Source: Spirometra erinaceieuropaei
Taxonomy: Eukaryota > Platyhelminthes > Cestoda > Diphyllobothriidea > Diphyllobothriidae
Assembly: GCA_902702965.1 (NCBI GenBank)
Contig: CACRXP010000006.1
Coordinates: forward strand, 2,071,423 to 2,135,422
Length of the DNA: 64,000 nt
Direction of reading: 5' to 3'
This document shows positions 50,451 to 60,783 of the stretch, piece after piece. Position numbers and translations under genes: made by a program. Numbering within the stretch: the first letter of the stretch is position 1; every line of letters starts with the position of its first letter. The notes below the pieces were generated by a model. It did no database searches. It was not told where the DNA came from and worked only from the letters and a program-made list of their open reading frames with translations.

Positions 50451-51429
50451 TACAGTAGATGGGCTTACTCGTGAAATGTCAACCAAAATTTCGAAATGCG
50501 TTCTCGTTTCGAAAAGATAAATTAAGTAGTGTTGTAAATCTAATCATGATGCAGCATAAATCTATAATGATCCAGTTACCTCAGGATGTCGACCTTCGAA
50601 AGAACTTATTTTCGGTTGCAAGAAATGACTACTTAAGTAGCCTGCGATTTTCTCATTGATTTTCGATGCCCTTGAAAATTCAATTATATTTCATGGAAAA
50701 CATGCATAAAAATATTCATTTTTTACCTATTCGGTAGCAAATGACGTCTTCTTCCAATTCCATACTCAAAAGAAGAGTATAATTCGGTTATAAAAATTTT
50801 TTCTAATTCCCGAATAATTTTGAACCAGACCTGCTGTTACACTTGCATTTAGGGTTTTAAAACTACAAGCTGTATATTTTCCGTGTACGGAAAACCATGC
50901 ATTTCTCTACGGTGTTAAGAGGAGATCATATGAGGTTCATAAAATTAAGCAGTGGATTTGAGCAATATTGTTAACTTTACAAGCCACATTCGTGGATGCA
51001 GATGCATGACGTTTCATGAACAGCCATTTAACGGTTTTAAAAAATCTCACAATTAGAAACTTTTTTAAAACCGAATTATACTCTTCTTTTGAGTATGAAA
51101 CTGGAAGAAGACGTGATTTTCTACCGAATAAGTAAGAGAATGAATATTTTTATGCATGTTTTCCATGACATATAATTGAATTTTCAAGGCCATCGAAAAT
51201 CAATTAGAAAATTGCATGCTACTAAAGTAGTCATTGTTTTGCAGAGTATATATCCTGCATGCAGTCGGAAATAAGTTCATTCGAAAGCCGACACCCTGAG
51301 GTAACTGGATCATTATAGATGTATGCTGCATCACGATTAGTTTTACAACACTACTTAATTTATCTTTTCGAAACGAGAACGCATTTAGAAATTTTGATTG
51401 ACATTTCATGAGTTAGCACATCTACTGTA
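50451..51429. mobile_element. Long-TIR TA-target MITE, copy 6 (intact, 979 bp)
   Basis: TACAGTAGATGGGCTTACTC at the left and its near-complement GAGTTAGCACATCTACTGTA at the right. The interior is closely similar to copy 1, down to GATGCAGCATAAATCTATAA and the palindrome GACTACTTAAGTAG (50626). Open frames at 50459-50659 (+) and 51409-51200 (-) are TIR translations, not genes. Confidence 0.9.
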
Positions 51430-51939
51430 CTTGTTGGAGAGCAAGTGCATGGGGGCAGTGCGACTGGGCTGCTTCTGTGCGTGTGGTTGGAGGGGGTAGG
51501 GGAGACCTGGGCAAGATCGGATTGTTTCGAAGGCACCTCAGCCGCCCAGACAGTAAAAGTGTCGTTGGTTATCAGAGTGCCCAGACGTTTGGGGGGTTAA
51601 CCAGGTAAGGTCCGTTGACTGTCTCTGCTGGACCGGTTCGGTGAAAAACGAAATAAGCCTTACAAATACACCCAGTGTTTGTTTGTGCACGCTGAAACCT
51701 CAGCAGGGAAGACCGCTAGAAGACCCAAGTTTGGGTACTCACGTCCCCATCTACGGTAAAGTCCGAAGATAATATTTTTACACAACTACGATTTGAGCGG
51801 ACAGACACGGAAAAAGCTTGTTTTGGTCTTGACTTCGTAATTTGTAATCACCAGAAATTGGCTAGTCGGATCAGTCCCGCATTTTGCTCGAATTGCCCTC
51901 CCCCCCCCTAAAATACGGTGACTGCGTTTAAAGAGTCGC
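51430..51939. other. Intergenic sequence between MITE copies 6 and 7
   Basis: No coding similarity. A homopolymeric C run lies at about 51900-51908. Confidence 0.4.
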
Positions 51940-52400
51940 GGCTGTCCATTTGCAGTCGATTTGAACAATATTATATACTTTACAAGCAGCATTAATAAAT
52001 GCAGGGATATGATGTTTTATGGATCCATATTTTACGGTCATGAAAAACTTCATACTTAGAAACATTTTCAAAGCCGACTGGTAACCTTTCTTCAGGTATA
52101 AAATGCAAAGAAGACGGAAATTTATGCGCTTGTTTTCCACGAAATCTATTTGAATTAATAAGGGTATCGTAAATAAATGAGGGAAATTTATACTACTCAG
52201 GCAATCACTTTCACATAGTGTGGTTTTTGCAGGAGACCAGAAAGAAGCGTGTTAAAAAGCCGGCATCCTGGCGTGTCCGAAGTATCTTAGGATTATACCA
52301 CACGGTAATTAATATCATAACCCTACTTAAGTAATCTTTTTGAGTCGAAAACATATTTATGGGCTTCCGTTAGTATTTCATGAGATAGCACATCCACCTA
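51940..52400. mobile_element. MITE copy 7, right half only
   Basis: The segment starts within the internal region (AACAATATTATATACTTTAC, compare copy 6 near 50970) and ends with the right TIR ATTTCATGAGATAGCACATC then CACCTA, a worn terminus. The left half is missing. Confidence 0.7.
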
Positions 52401-53065
52401 CATAACCTAGGAATAACTTCCGCTCTCAGCATCCTTGCGAACCCAATTGAATATCACTTTCCATTGGAGACCATGATTAGTGATGTTGGTTGTGGCAGCA
52501 TGAACTTTGGTGTCAGCGGTGCAGTAAGGTGTCATGGGAGCACTCAATGGCTGTCAACATTGCTTCCAGCTCGAAAACGTTTCCCAAACCACCCAACATA
52601 TAGGTGATTGTAGAGCCAATTATTCGGCCTTTCCGAGTCCGACCCCAGAGCTGGTAAATATGATAACTTGGCAGTTCATGGAGCTGTCTGTACTATTTAT
52701 GTCAGATTTGAAAAGTCCGATTCGTGGTTTGACTGGCAGAAATTTACGTTTTCAAAGCCCACGTTCTATACAGTCGGCTTATCCAGTGTCATGCTAAAAA
52801 GTCACAGTAGGAGTTTGAGAGTGCACCGCGTGCTTGTATCAGAGTTTGCGGACTGGGCGGACAACCGGAAATCGTTCTCGAAGATCTGACCTGCCACTCT
52901 GCCTACGGATCGACAACCATGTCGGCGGTCCTAGAGCCCGCCACATAAGGGTCCGATCGGAATTTCCTTCGGCAACAGTAGGGTAAGGGACCCTAATAAC
53001 CTGTCGGTACACTGTGGGTCGTGTCATACGGTGATGGACGGGGGTTAGCGGGCGGGACAGCACGC
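52401..53065. other. Intergenic sequence, no gene recognised
   Basis: Short overlapping frames only. No family resemblance. Confidence 0.4.
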
Positions 53066-53382
53066 CGGACGGCAGGCGAACTGAATGCGGGAAAATACAG
53101 AAGACAACCGGTGGCAAAAACTATACTCCCGAGTAAAATGATAAAAGCATGAAGCTACGATATCCAGCTGGATATTCCATGGCGTTCCAGCTTGAAAGGC
53201 TGCCTGACTATCGGACGGCTGTGCCTATCTCCTGGCAGACATTTCTGTTTTCCCTCAATTCATGCTCAGTTGATCTCCCTTTTTTTGTTTCTCCACTCTT
53301 GGGTACACCCGCCAGTCATCAGGACTTAATTAGATTTCACGAATGAAGGCGAAATTTCGAGTTCCAGGTGTATACATATTTG

Positions 53383-55082
53383 AAGAAGAAGAAGAATCGA
53401 GCACCGGAACAATTCGTTTATTATCCTGAGCTTTCAGACTCGTACAGGAGTCCATCGTCAGAGGTAGTGGCAGAAACAGGACAAGCGGCAGTTATAAGGC
53501 ACGTAGACCCAATCATCGACCGACGTCGCACGACTGGAGGTGACTACGAAGGGCTCTGTACGCCGGCGCCAGATCGATAAATCGATTGACCGAGTTCTCA
53601 TCCGAGGCCCAGGCTTCAATCAACTCTCGGCCTGTTTTGTTTCCGGCGTGGGCGACTATTTTGGTGGCTGCGAAGTCAAACTCGTGACCCATTTCGTAGG
53701 TGTGGGCGGCCACTTGTGACAATGCGTCGCCTCGCCGCACAGCCAGCTTATGTTCATGTATGCGCGATCCGAGCATGCGTCCAGTCCGTCCTGTGTAATT
53801 ACAAGGACAATTTTGACACGGAATGCGATACACTACTCCAGATTGCTCTTCAGGTTTTAACCGGTCTTTGATCTTCATGACCCTGTTGCGCATGGTGGCT
53901 TTGGGGCGGTGTGCGATTCCAACCCCTAGCTCCGCAGCAATGCGCTCGGTCGCTTCTGAAACACCCTTGATGTATGGCAGAGNNNNNNNNNNNNNNNNNN
54001 NNNNNNNNNNNNNNNNNNNNNNNNNNNNNNNNNNNNNNNNNNNNNNNNNNNNNNNNNNNNNNNNNNNNNNNNNNNNNNNNNNNNNNNNNNNNNNNNNNNN
54101 NNNNNNNNNNNNNNNNNNNNNNNNNNNNNNNNNNNNNNNNNNNNNNNNNNNNNNNNNNNNNNNNNNNNNNNNNNNNNNNNNNNNNNNNNNNNNNNNNNNN
54201 NNNNNNNNNNNNNNNNNNNNNNNNNNNNNNNNNNNNNNNNNNNNNNNNNNNNNNNNNNNNNNNNNNNNNNNNNNNNNNNNNNNNNNNNNNNNNNNNNNNN
54301 NNNNNNNNNNNNNNNNNNNNNNNNNNNNNNNNNNNNNNNNNNNNNNNNNNNNNNNNNNNNNNNNNNNNNNNNNNNNNNNNNNNNNNNNNNNNNNNNNNNN
54401 NNNNNNNNNNNNNNNNNNNNNNNNNNNNNNNNNNNNNNNNNNNNNNNNNNNNNNNNNNNNNNNNNNNNNNNNNNNNNNNNNNNNNNNNNNNNNNNNNNNN
54501 NNNNNNNNNNNNNNNNNNNNNNNNNNNNNNNNNNNNNNNNNNNNNNNNNNNNNNNNNNNNNNNNNNNNNNNNNNNNNNNNNNNNNNNNNNNNNNNNNNNN
54601 NNNNTGAGGGCATTCTGAGTCTCATCGTACGCCTCTTCAAGTCTCTTGCGCAAGACTTCGCGGGCCAAGTTTGGTGGGATAGATGTGAACAGCGACGTCA
54701 CATCGAAGGAGACCATGATTTCGTCTGATTGAATTCTCCGACCTCGAAGGTCTATGAGGAATTGAGAGGCTGATCGAACTGAGGTAGTCGAATTGCCTGA
54801 GGTAGTCGAATTGCCTTGCCTTGGAGGAAACAGGCCGAGAGTTGATTGAAGCCTGGGCCTCGGATGAGAACTCGGTCAATCGATTTATCGATCTGGCGCC
54901 GGCGTACAGAGCCCTTCGTAGTCACCTCCAGTCGTGCGACGTCGGTCGATGATTGGGTCTACGTGCCTTATAACTGCCGCTTGTCCTGTTTCTGCCACTA
55001 CCTCTGACGATGGACTCCTGTACGAGTCTGAAAGCTCAGGATAATAAACGAATTGTTCCGGTGCTCGATTCTTCTTCTTCTT
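53383..55082 (-). mobile_element. Penelope-like retroelement with 255-bp inverted ends (gap inside)
   Basis: Minus strand, from about 54770: S-D-E-I-M-V-S-F-D-V-T-S-L-F-T-S-I-P, the start of a Penelope RT. The N gap follows (54604-53983), then, open to 53513, a GIY-YIG endonuclease with V-V-Y-R-I-P-C-Q-N-C, N-Y-T-G-R-T-G-R, E-H-K-L-A-V-R-R-G and G-H-E-F-D-F. The 3' end lies at 53383, at a GAA/CTT-repeat tail. 54828-55082 is an apparently identical inverted copy of 53383-53637, so both outer ends are the element's 3' end. Between the truncated 5' side and the inverted copy is a filler with an 18-bp duplication (TGAGGTAGTCGAATTGCC). The visible coding parts are unbroken, suggesting a young insertion. 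RT catalytic residues are hidden by the gap. Confidence 0.88.
53983..54604. other. Assembly gap (622 N)
   Basis: A run of N inside the Penelope-like element, falling where most of the reverse-transcriptase domain should be. The true gap length may differ from 622. Confidence 0.99.
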
Positions 55083-55195
55083 AATTAGATTTCGCAGGCA
55101 CATACGTCAGCACTCGATTCGCAGTCTACGGGCGGGTAATGGGGTCCTTCATCCTACCAGTGCCGTCACGGCACCCCTATTAGGAGGGGGCTCCT

Positions 55196-55814
55196 TCTCC
55201 TGTGTCTCACTAGCAAAGTGATCTGAAAAAGTGTTTGATGAGTCCTGGAGACACGGGGGGAGAGAAAACTTTGTGCTTTTTTCGTGAAGAGGAAAGAAAA
55301 ACCAGAGAAAAGGTGCTGAGAAGCACTAAGCCTCGAGTTTGAGCCAAACCCACCTCGGCTCGTAGTCTATCCGCAGACATAAACATCGTCTCCTTCATAT
55401 TTTCCCCTTCATCTAGTATCCTTTCAGTTAGTTGCGTCTGCCGCAAAGCCTCATGGGGTGTTGCAGCGTCACGTGACGTTTTATTTTTCCCCCAGAGGGC
55501 GATACTACCTCGGGGAGGGGGTTGACTTGGCATGTTTACTCAGGCCCTCCGTTAGGAGTAGGCACCTCCACATCATTTTCTCGTGCAGGCAGTTAATTTA
55601 TCAGAAAACAGTCTATGAAAAAGGTGCTCAAATTTTTGTGGACACGACGTGAAAATACACACACCGAACAAGACTCCGGTGTTTTGACTGGATTCGTTGG
55701 AGGATTTCACTGCTTCATATTTGAGGCCGGCTTCAAGCTACCAAAGCGCAGTTCTATCGTCCGTTTGTCCACATCACGCGTCCCTGTCATATCCTATTTA
55801 CCTGCTTCATGCGT
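55196..55814. other. Intergenic sequence, no gene recognised
   Basis: Short unconserved frames only, between the Penelope-containing repeat and its uninterrupted copy. Confidence 0.4.
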
Positions 55815-56165
55815 TTACGGACAGTAGGCGAGCTGAATGTGGGAAAACGCAGGAGAAGGTCTGTGGCAAAAATGACACTGTCGAGTAAAGGGATGAATGT
55901 ATGCAGAAACGGTGGATATTTCATTACGTTCCACCTTGAAAGAGTACCTGAACACCAAACATCTGAGCCAATCCCCTGGCAGACACTTCTGGTATCCCTC
56001 ACTTCATGCCCAGTTGATCTGCGGTTTTTGTTTCTTTTCCCTTGGTTACAACTGCCAGTCATCAGTACTTAACTGGATTTCCAAGTATGTACATCAGCAA
56101 ACGATCCACAGTCTGCCGACATCTAATTTGGGTCCTTCACCCTACCGTTGCCCCTCGTTGAAGAC
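55815..56165. repeat. Uninterrupted copy of the repeat disrupted at 53-55 kb
   Basis: Aligns with 53066-53338 followed directly by 55083-55195, with scattered substitutions. At the insertion point it reads CAGTACTTAACTGGATTTCC, against CTTAATTAGATTTC present on both sides of the Penelope insertion, so it acts as a natural empty site. Confidence 0.75.
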
Positions 56166-56229
56166 CTTTTCCGCCTGAGGTCTAAAGTAACTTAGTGCTA
56201 TATTTAAGCACAGTTTGTACCACAGTATG

Positions 56230-57130
56230 GCTCGGTTTTGGAAGGAAATGCTTTCATACTGCTGTCGCAGATAGTATTTTTGACTCTGGGCACATTTTTG
56301 CCGATTTCCCTGCTAATTGAACGTGGGGGAAGGCGCTCCGGGCGGAAGTTTAGCAAGCACAACCAAAGTTCTCGGCTCGCTATGTCGATGACGCCTTCGT
56401 CGTGGTCAAAAGAACTGACATTGAGCACCTAAATGAATTTCTGAACTCGCTTGACCCAGATATTCAATTTACGATGGAAGCAGAAACAAACAACCAACTG
56501 CCCTTCCTTGACATGCTCGTGAGCGGGTGTACAACTGGACAATTGCAAACCACAGTATTCCGAAAATCCACCGAAACGAGGCAGATCCTACGCTTTAACC
56601 ATCCTGTCTCGCAAACGTAGCTGTGTTCGCACTCTATTCCAAGGAGTCGAAACACACTGCAGCACGCCATAAGGTTAAAGAGCCGAACGACTGTATCTTC
56701 AGAACCTATTTGCAGCCAATTGTTATCCCAGACATTTCATCGAGAGAAGCGGACGTCGTGCGCATAGACGACGGCCAAATAAGCAGCAACTCAAAGTCTG
56801 GAGGGTCATTCCCTAAGTTTAGGGGGTTTCTGAGGCGATCTTTCGACTGTTACAACCAGCCAGAGTAGGCATTGCCCATCGACTCCAAGCAACAATTCGA
56901 CGTCGTCTGATGCAAAATAAGGACCCATTGTCCCCCCGCTGAGACCTCAGTAGTCATCTACAAAATAAATTGCAATGAGGGCGATTGTAACTATGTGGGA
57001 GAAACCGGGCGTAAATTGTAGACTCGCCTACAGGAGTACAAATCGGCCACTCGGAGGTTAGACCCAAACTCTCAACTAGCAGCACACGTTGGACAAACTG
57101 GGCATACTCCAGAGAGCTACCATCTTAGGC
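56230..57130 (+). mobile_element. Second Penelope-like element, degraded
   Basis: The + strand from about 56370 gives R-Y-V-D-D-A-F-V-V-V (an intact Y-V-D-D catalytic box of Penelope RTs), then L-D-P-D-I-Q-F-T-M-E-A-E and N-Q-L-P-F-L-D-M-L-V to 56620. The thumb is frameshifted. 56955-57130 is a GIY-YIG domain with V-V-I-Y-K-I-N-C-N, C-N-Y-V-G-E-T-G-R-K-L, a stop, then R-L-Q-E-Y-K-S-A-T-R-R and A-A-H-V-G-Q-T-G-H. Several stops make it inactive despite the catalytic box. It belongs to a different subfamily from the 53-kb element. Confidence 0.82.
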
Positions 57131-59469
57131 CGGGATAACACAAAAGCAGAACGGCTAACTGTCGAGGCGTGGTTCTCCGACTTTTGTCTTGAGAGTCTGC
57201 ACACTAACTGCGCAATGTCCGCCCAATGTCATGTCTACTGCTGAGTACCATATCTTATTATCTGTTTCATAACTACGCATAAGAGCACCAAATCTAAGTT
57301 GCGTTCGCCTGAAGGAGGGTTCAATAAAAAAACTCTCGCATGATGCGCAGAAGTTCGCATTCAAGGCAGTAGACGGCAGGCGGCAGCTTGTCCGCTTGCT
57401 TACATTACCAATCAATGTCCTTCTGTTTAACGTCGACACCTGTGTGTGTTTGTTTACTATAGATTCTGTAGACATGCGATTACCCTTAAAGGAATGCGTT
57501 TTCGTCGAGACCTTTTTTTAGACCAGGGCACGGCGTTCAAAGGGGCTGTTCCTGGATCAACTGCCATTGTTCGCCGGCCAGCCCACAATAATGGATCAGG
57601 GGGTGGGGTGGACAGATTTGAGGTTTGAATCCGCGTTCACTCGGTGCAAGGTCCAACACTGTAGCTCTGGGCCACGTCTCTGTCGGATGTGACCGGCGAA
57701 ATCAGCATTATACGTGTATGGCGTTCACCTATGCGACTACAGACGTCACGTTTTACTTTAATGCCTTGATCTGGGACTCTCGTAGACTGTCACACACACA
57801 GGGGAGCAACACAAACGAGAAATTTTGTCTGTAAGGGATAGGAGGACGGAATGATCGTTTTTGACTGGTCCGCCATCTTCAGCCAACCGTAATCAGGCGC
57901 GGAATGAACTTGTACACTGTCGACAGCTCACCGATGACAGTTACTTAATGTCAATTTAAAAACAAACAGTCAGAGAGCTTGACGAAGCCCCCGGTGCGAG
58001 TTAGGAGTCCATGTTTTGGATTTTAGTTACTTGGAGGACCTTGTGCCGCTGTAATGTACTTCGGACAAACAGACGACACCCTGAGATGGCCTCTTTCCCC
58101 CACTCCCCCCGATGAGCGTGTGAAATCAGAAAAAAAATGTGGAATGTACGTACTTATTTCAATTTAGCCGACGTCACCTGGGTGACTGGATAGGTCAGTA
58201 ATAGTAAAAGTACTATTTTCAGGTGGCACGTTCGAATAAGGATAGGCGTTGGCCATGTGGGGTTTATTTCCGAGCTGATGTTTTGTGCAGTAATTTCGTT
58301 TTCCGAAATTCGAAATTTCTATGCACAGCTCTCATTATATGACGCCTTTTGTCTGACGCATAGATTTCCAATGCCGACTGTGGGGTGAATAGGATCCCCT
58401 GGTTATACTATTATTAATCCAATGAAAACTGAGATTGCTAGTTTTCAGAATGATTGCTAAAGCCTCATCTAACAGATCCTCCCTCCCAAATTTTCGTATC
58501 CGTGCAAAGTCAACGGCAGACAAAAACCGTATTGGCACGAGAAAATAAAGTGTTAGCATGTCCTGGGTATTATTTAGGTATTTGTTTACATCTTGTGGAC
58601 CTTATGACCGGTCTTTTTAATATGTTTTATGGCACCAACTTCCATTGCCTTGCAAATCACAACCTTTCACTGCCAGGTGCGTTTCTCGTTTCTGGAAAAT
58701 AATGTGATTTTTTTCATATATGTCCCACCTTTATTTTCGTGGGCGTCAAATCCGAGTTTTCATTCACAAAAAGCACTTATTGTAAACGTTTTGCAGCTCA
58801 TAGTAATACCGCTTTAAAACAGAAAGGGCGTAAAAATGAGACATTCGAGAGCACAGGACATTACCCAGATGTTTTGATTTTTCCCTAACAAAATAACGCT
58901 GAAATCGAGTCTCCGTAGGCTAAAGGCCGTTTACCAGACGAAGCTGATAAGCAGATTTCGGTCACAACGTCTCCTGACCTGCGTCTTGTACGCTTTACCG
59001 GACTGGGGTTTCGCTTCCGTGGAGTTGGCTCGTCAGTTGGTTGGTCGAAGTCGTCATGGCGCATCCTCTCCCAGTGCAGAGCTTAACTCAGACATGGACT
59101 CATTTTATGGTGTACATGTGTTCCACTCCCAATCTCACTCTCTGTTGGTTGACTGGTTTGGACAGTTGACTTGCGCATGGGATAGGACAGAGCGAGTGAA
59201 TTCAACTCTCGGCGCTTGAGAATATCAGGGTGTGGTAATAGCCGTGACTTGGGAGGTTGCCAGTTGACGCTTCAACTCAGATTATGCAGTCGGCCCGGTT
59301 GTGTTTGCGTTGAGTGGCCGACTGGTGGACTACGATGGCGCCTGTCTTATTTTACTTTCTCATATATGTGAAATCCGAAACACTCGTCCCCTCGTGTGCG
59401 TTCGGGCACCCGGGTCGTGCGCGCGGCGCGTGCAGACGGACTTTTTTATTCTTCCGGCCACTAGGCCCA
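57131..59469. other. Intergenic sequence, no gene recognised
   Basis: No family resemblance in either strand. Open frames are 60-106 codons and unconserved. Confidence 0.4.
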
Positions 59470-59932
59470 ATCCCTGCAGCAGACAACTGACTAGCCCGGG
59501 CAGTAGAATCGTGCCTGAAGAGGGGAATAGAGAATGAGATCGACGACTCAGCGCATTATAAACAATCTGATGCGCTTGAATCCATCACGGTGCGCTTAAA
59601 GCCGTGGCTGGGAAGACCGACAATTGACGGAATAGCTTGAACCTCGCTGTCAGTCTAGTATGCGTTTGAGTGGAGTAACCGACTGAGGGTCAGGCTACAA
59701 TGGCCTCTTCTTAATGTGACCTCTATGGCACTCCCATCCCGTGGGATCCGAACCGTTCCGCCATTTGTCTTGTTGTGCAATTTCTGATCAGTTTCCATTG
59801 TGGAGCAAAGGGTGTAGTGGTACGCCTAGGTGCAGGCTTTCGCCCTGTCAGCCACCTGCGCCCTATCCCGTCTCCGGTCTTCTTTGAAACCGGATCCAGG
59901 TGGGGGAGGAAAGAATGCCGTAGATGCTGCGT
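59470..59932. repeat. Dispersed repeat, MITE-free copy
   Basis: Matches 35915-36005 joined to 36943-37366. At the position of MITE copy 2 it reads CTCAGCGCATTATAAACAAT. The second half also includes the short repeat family of 14.1 and 23.6 kb. Confidence 0.75.
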
Positions 59933-60202
59933 CAAAATCAACGGTCGAACTGTCGTTTGTGTGTGGTAAAATTACCCTCGCGTTAAGACCGCTCACGCAT
60001 CAAGGCCTGCAACAAAGAGAACCAGACCCCCTCCACCGGATCGCTGACTCAGATTAGACCTCCCATCGGTGCACCTGTGCGTGAACAAGGCCCCACACTT
60101 ACGTGTCCAATAGAATTTCAGCACTGTCGGTGTGTATGTGCACACTGGACACGACCCAACCCAGCCTGCATACTCAGTCGGCGACATGTCCTGAAAATCG
60201 GA

Positions 60203-60204
<2 letters not shown>
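59933..60204. other. Intergenic sequence upstream of gene 4
   Basis: No gene or clear repeat recognised before the dinucleotide tract. Confidence 0.35.

Positions 60205-60245
<41 letters not shown>
60205..60245. repeat. (GT)n microsatellite upstream of gene 4
   Basis: About 20 uninterrupted GT dinucleotides, roughly 270 bp before the ATG of paralogue 4. On the complementary strand it reads (CA)n. It could form Z-DNA, and it is the longest perfect dinucleotide run in the window. Confidence 0.97.
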
Positions 60246-60248
<3 letters not shown>

Positions 60249-60516
60249 ATGTGCATGTACGCCTCTGTTGCACTCCTACTGTGGGCGCGTTTGAGCTCGT
60301 GCCAGTGCAGCGGCCTGTCTATCTCTCGCTCTCTAGCCCCAGCATGTGTTTGTGGGTGTGTACAGGCGCGCATAAACGCCTGTCCCTCTCTCGCTCTGAC
60401 AAACTGCTGCCTTGTGAGCAGTTGTCGCCATGGTCGCCGTTCAAGGCCACTTTTATTTGGGCGTAGACCACGGTTCCTGTCTGCTCAGAGTGCGCTGCAG
60501 TTGCTAGAGCATCGTC

Positions 60517-60783
60517 ATGCGTCGGCGCCACCTCCTCCTGCACCCAATCCCCTTGGTCCTGCTGGTTCTCTTTCTTGCCTCAGCTTCCGGCGTCACGCTG
60601 GAGCAGGCTTTACAGAACCCCGAGAAGTACATCTTCTACGATCGCAGCGAGTTTAATGTCGGTGCCAATGCGGGTTTAGCGCTTTTGGTGACAATAAGTA
60701 TTCTGGTCACGGTGATTGGGACGGTTAACGGGATTGCAAAAGCCTGTGAAAGTCGGCGTAGACGGAGAATGAAGAATGTGTAA
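60517..60783 (+). CDS. FXYD-like small membrane protein, paralogue 4
   Basis: 88 aa. The start at 60517 follows an unrelated leader and gives M-R-R-R-H then a long hydrophobic signal peptide (to about 24, A-S-A-S). The ectodomain has A-L-Q-N-P-E-K-Y-I-F-Y-D (31-42) and F-N-V-G (46-49). The transmembrane helix is about 52-74 with A-G (52-53). G-I-L of paralogues 2 and 3 is S-I-L here (61-63). The tail E-S-R-R-R-R-R-M-K is highly basic. Residue order, total length and single-exon reading frame match paralogue 3. A donor-like CGTAAGTT begins 5 bp after the TAA. Predicted type I membrane protein; function unknown, FXYD-like by inference. Confidence 0.84.
   Translation: MRRRHLLLHPIPLVLLVLFLASASGVTLEQALQNPEKYIFYDRSEFNVGANAGLALLVTISILVTVIGTVNGIAKACESRRRRRMKNV

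Larger units (their letters stand above)
53066..55195. repeat. Dispersed repeat interrupted by a Penelope-like element
   Basis: 53066-53338 and 55083-55195 together match the continuous copy at 55815-56165: GGCGAACTGAATGCGGGAAA, then GGCAAAAAcT, then TCCTGGCAGACATTTCTG, then GCCAGTCATCAGGACTTAAT, then CACAGTCTaC and GGGTCCTTCAtCCTACC. The Penelope insertion lies between the two parts. Confidence 0.75.

Noticed and set aside
53513..54728. Long open frames of 214-375 codons around 53.5-54.7 kb on both strands
   Set aside because: Most of their length is the N gap read as unknown residues. Only the minus-strand parts outside the gap (RT start and GIY-YIG) are real coding relics.
53368..55103. 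Identical 70-codon proteins at 53368 (+) and 55103 (-)
   Set aside because: They are the antisense reading of the Penelope 3' end present in two inverted copies, so not genes.
60207..60656. 149-codon frame starting in the (GT)n repeat and overlapping paralogue 4
   Set aside because: Low-complexity C-V repeats from the microsatellite. It is in another frame from the conserved protein.
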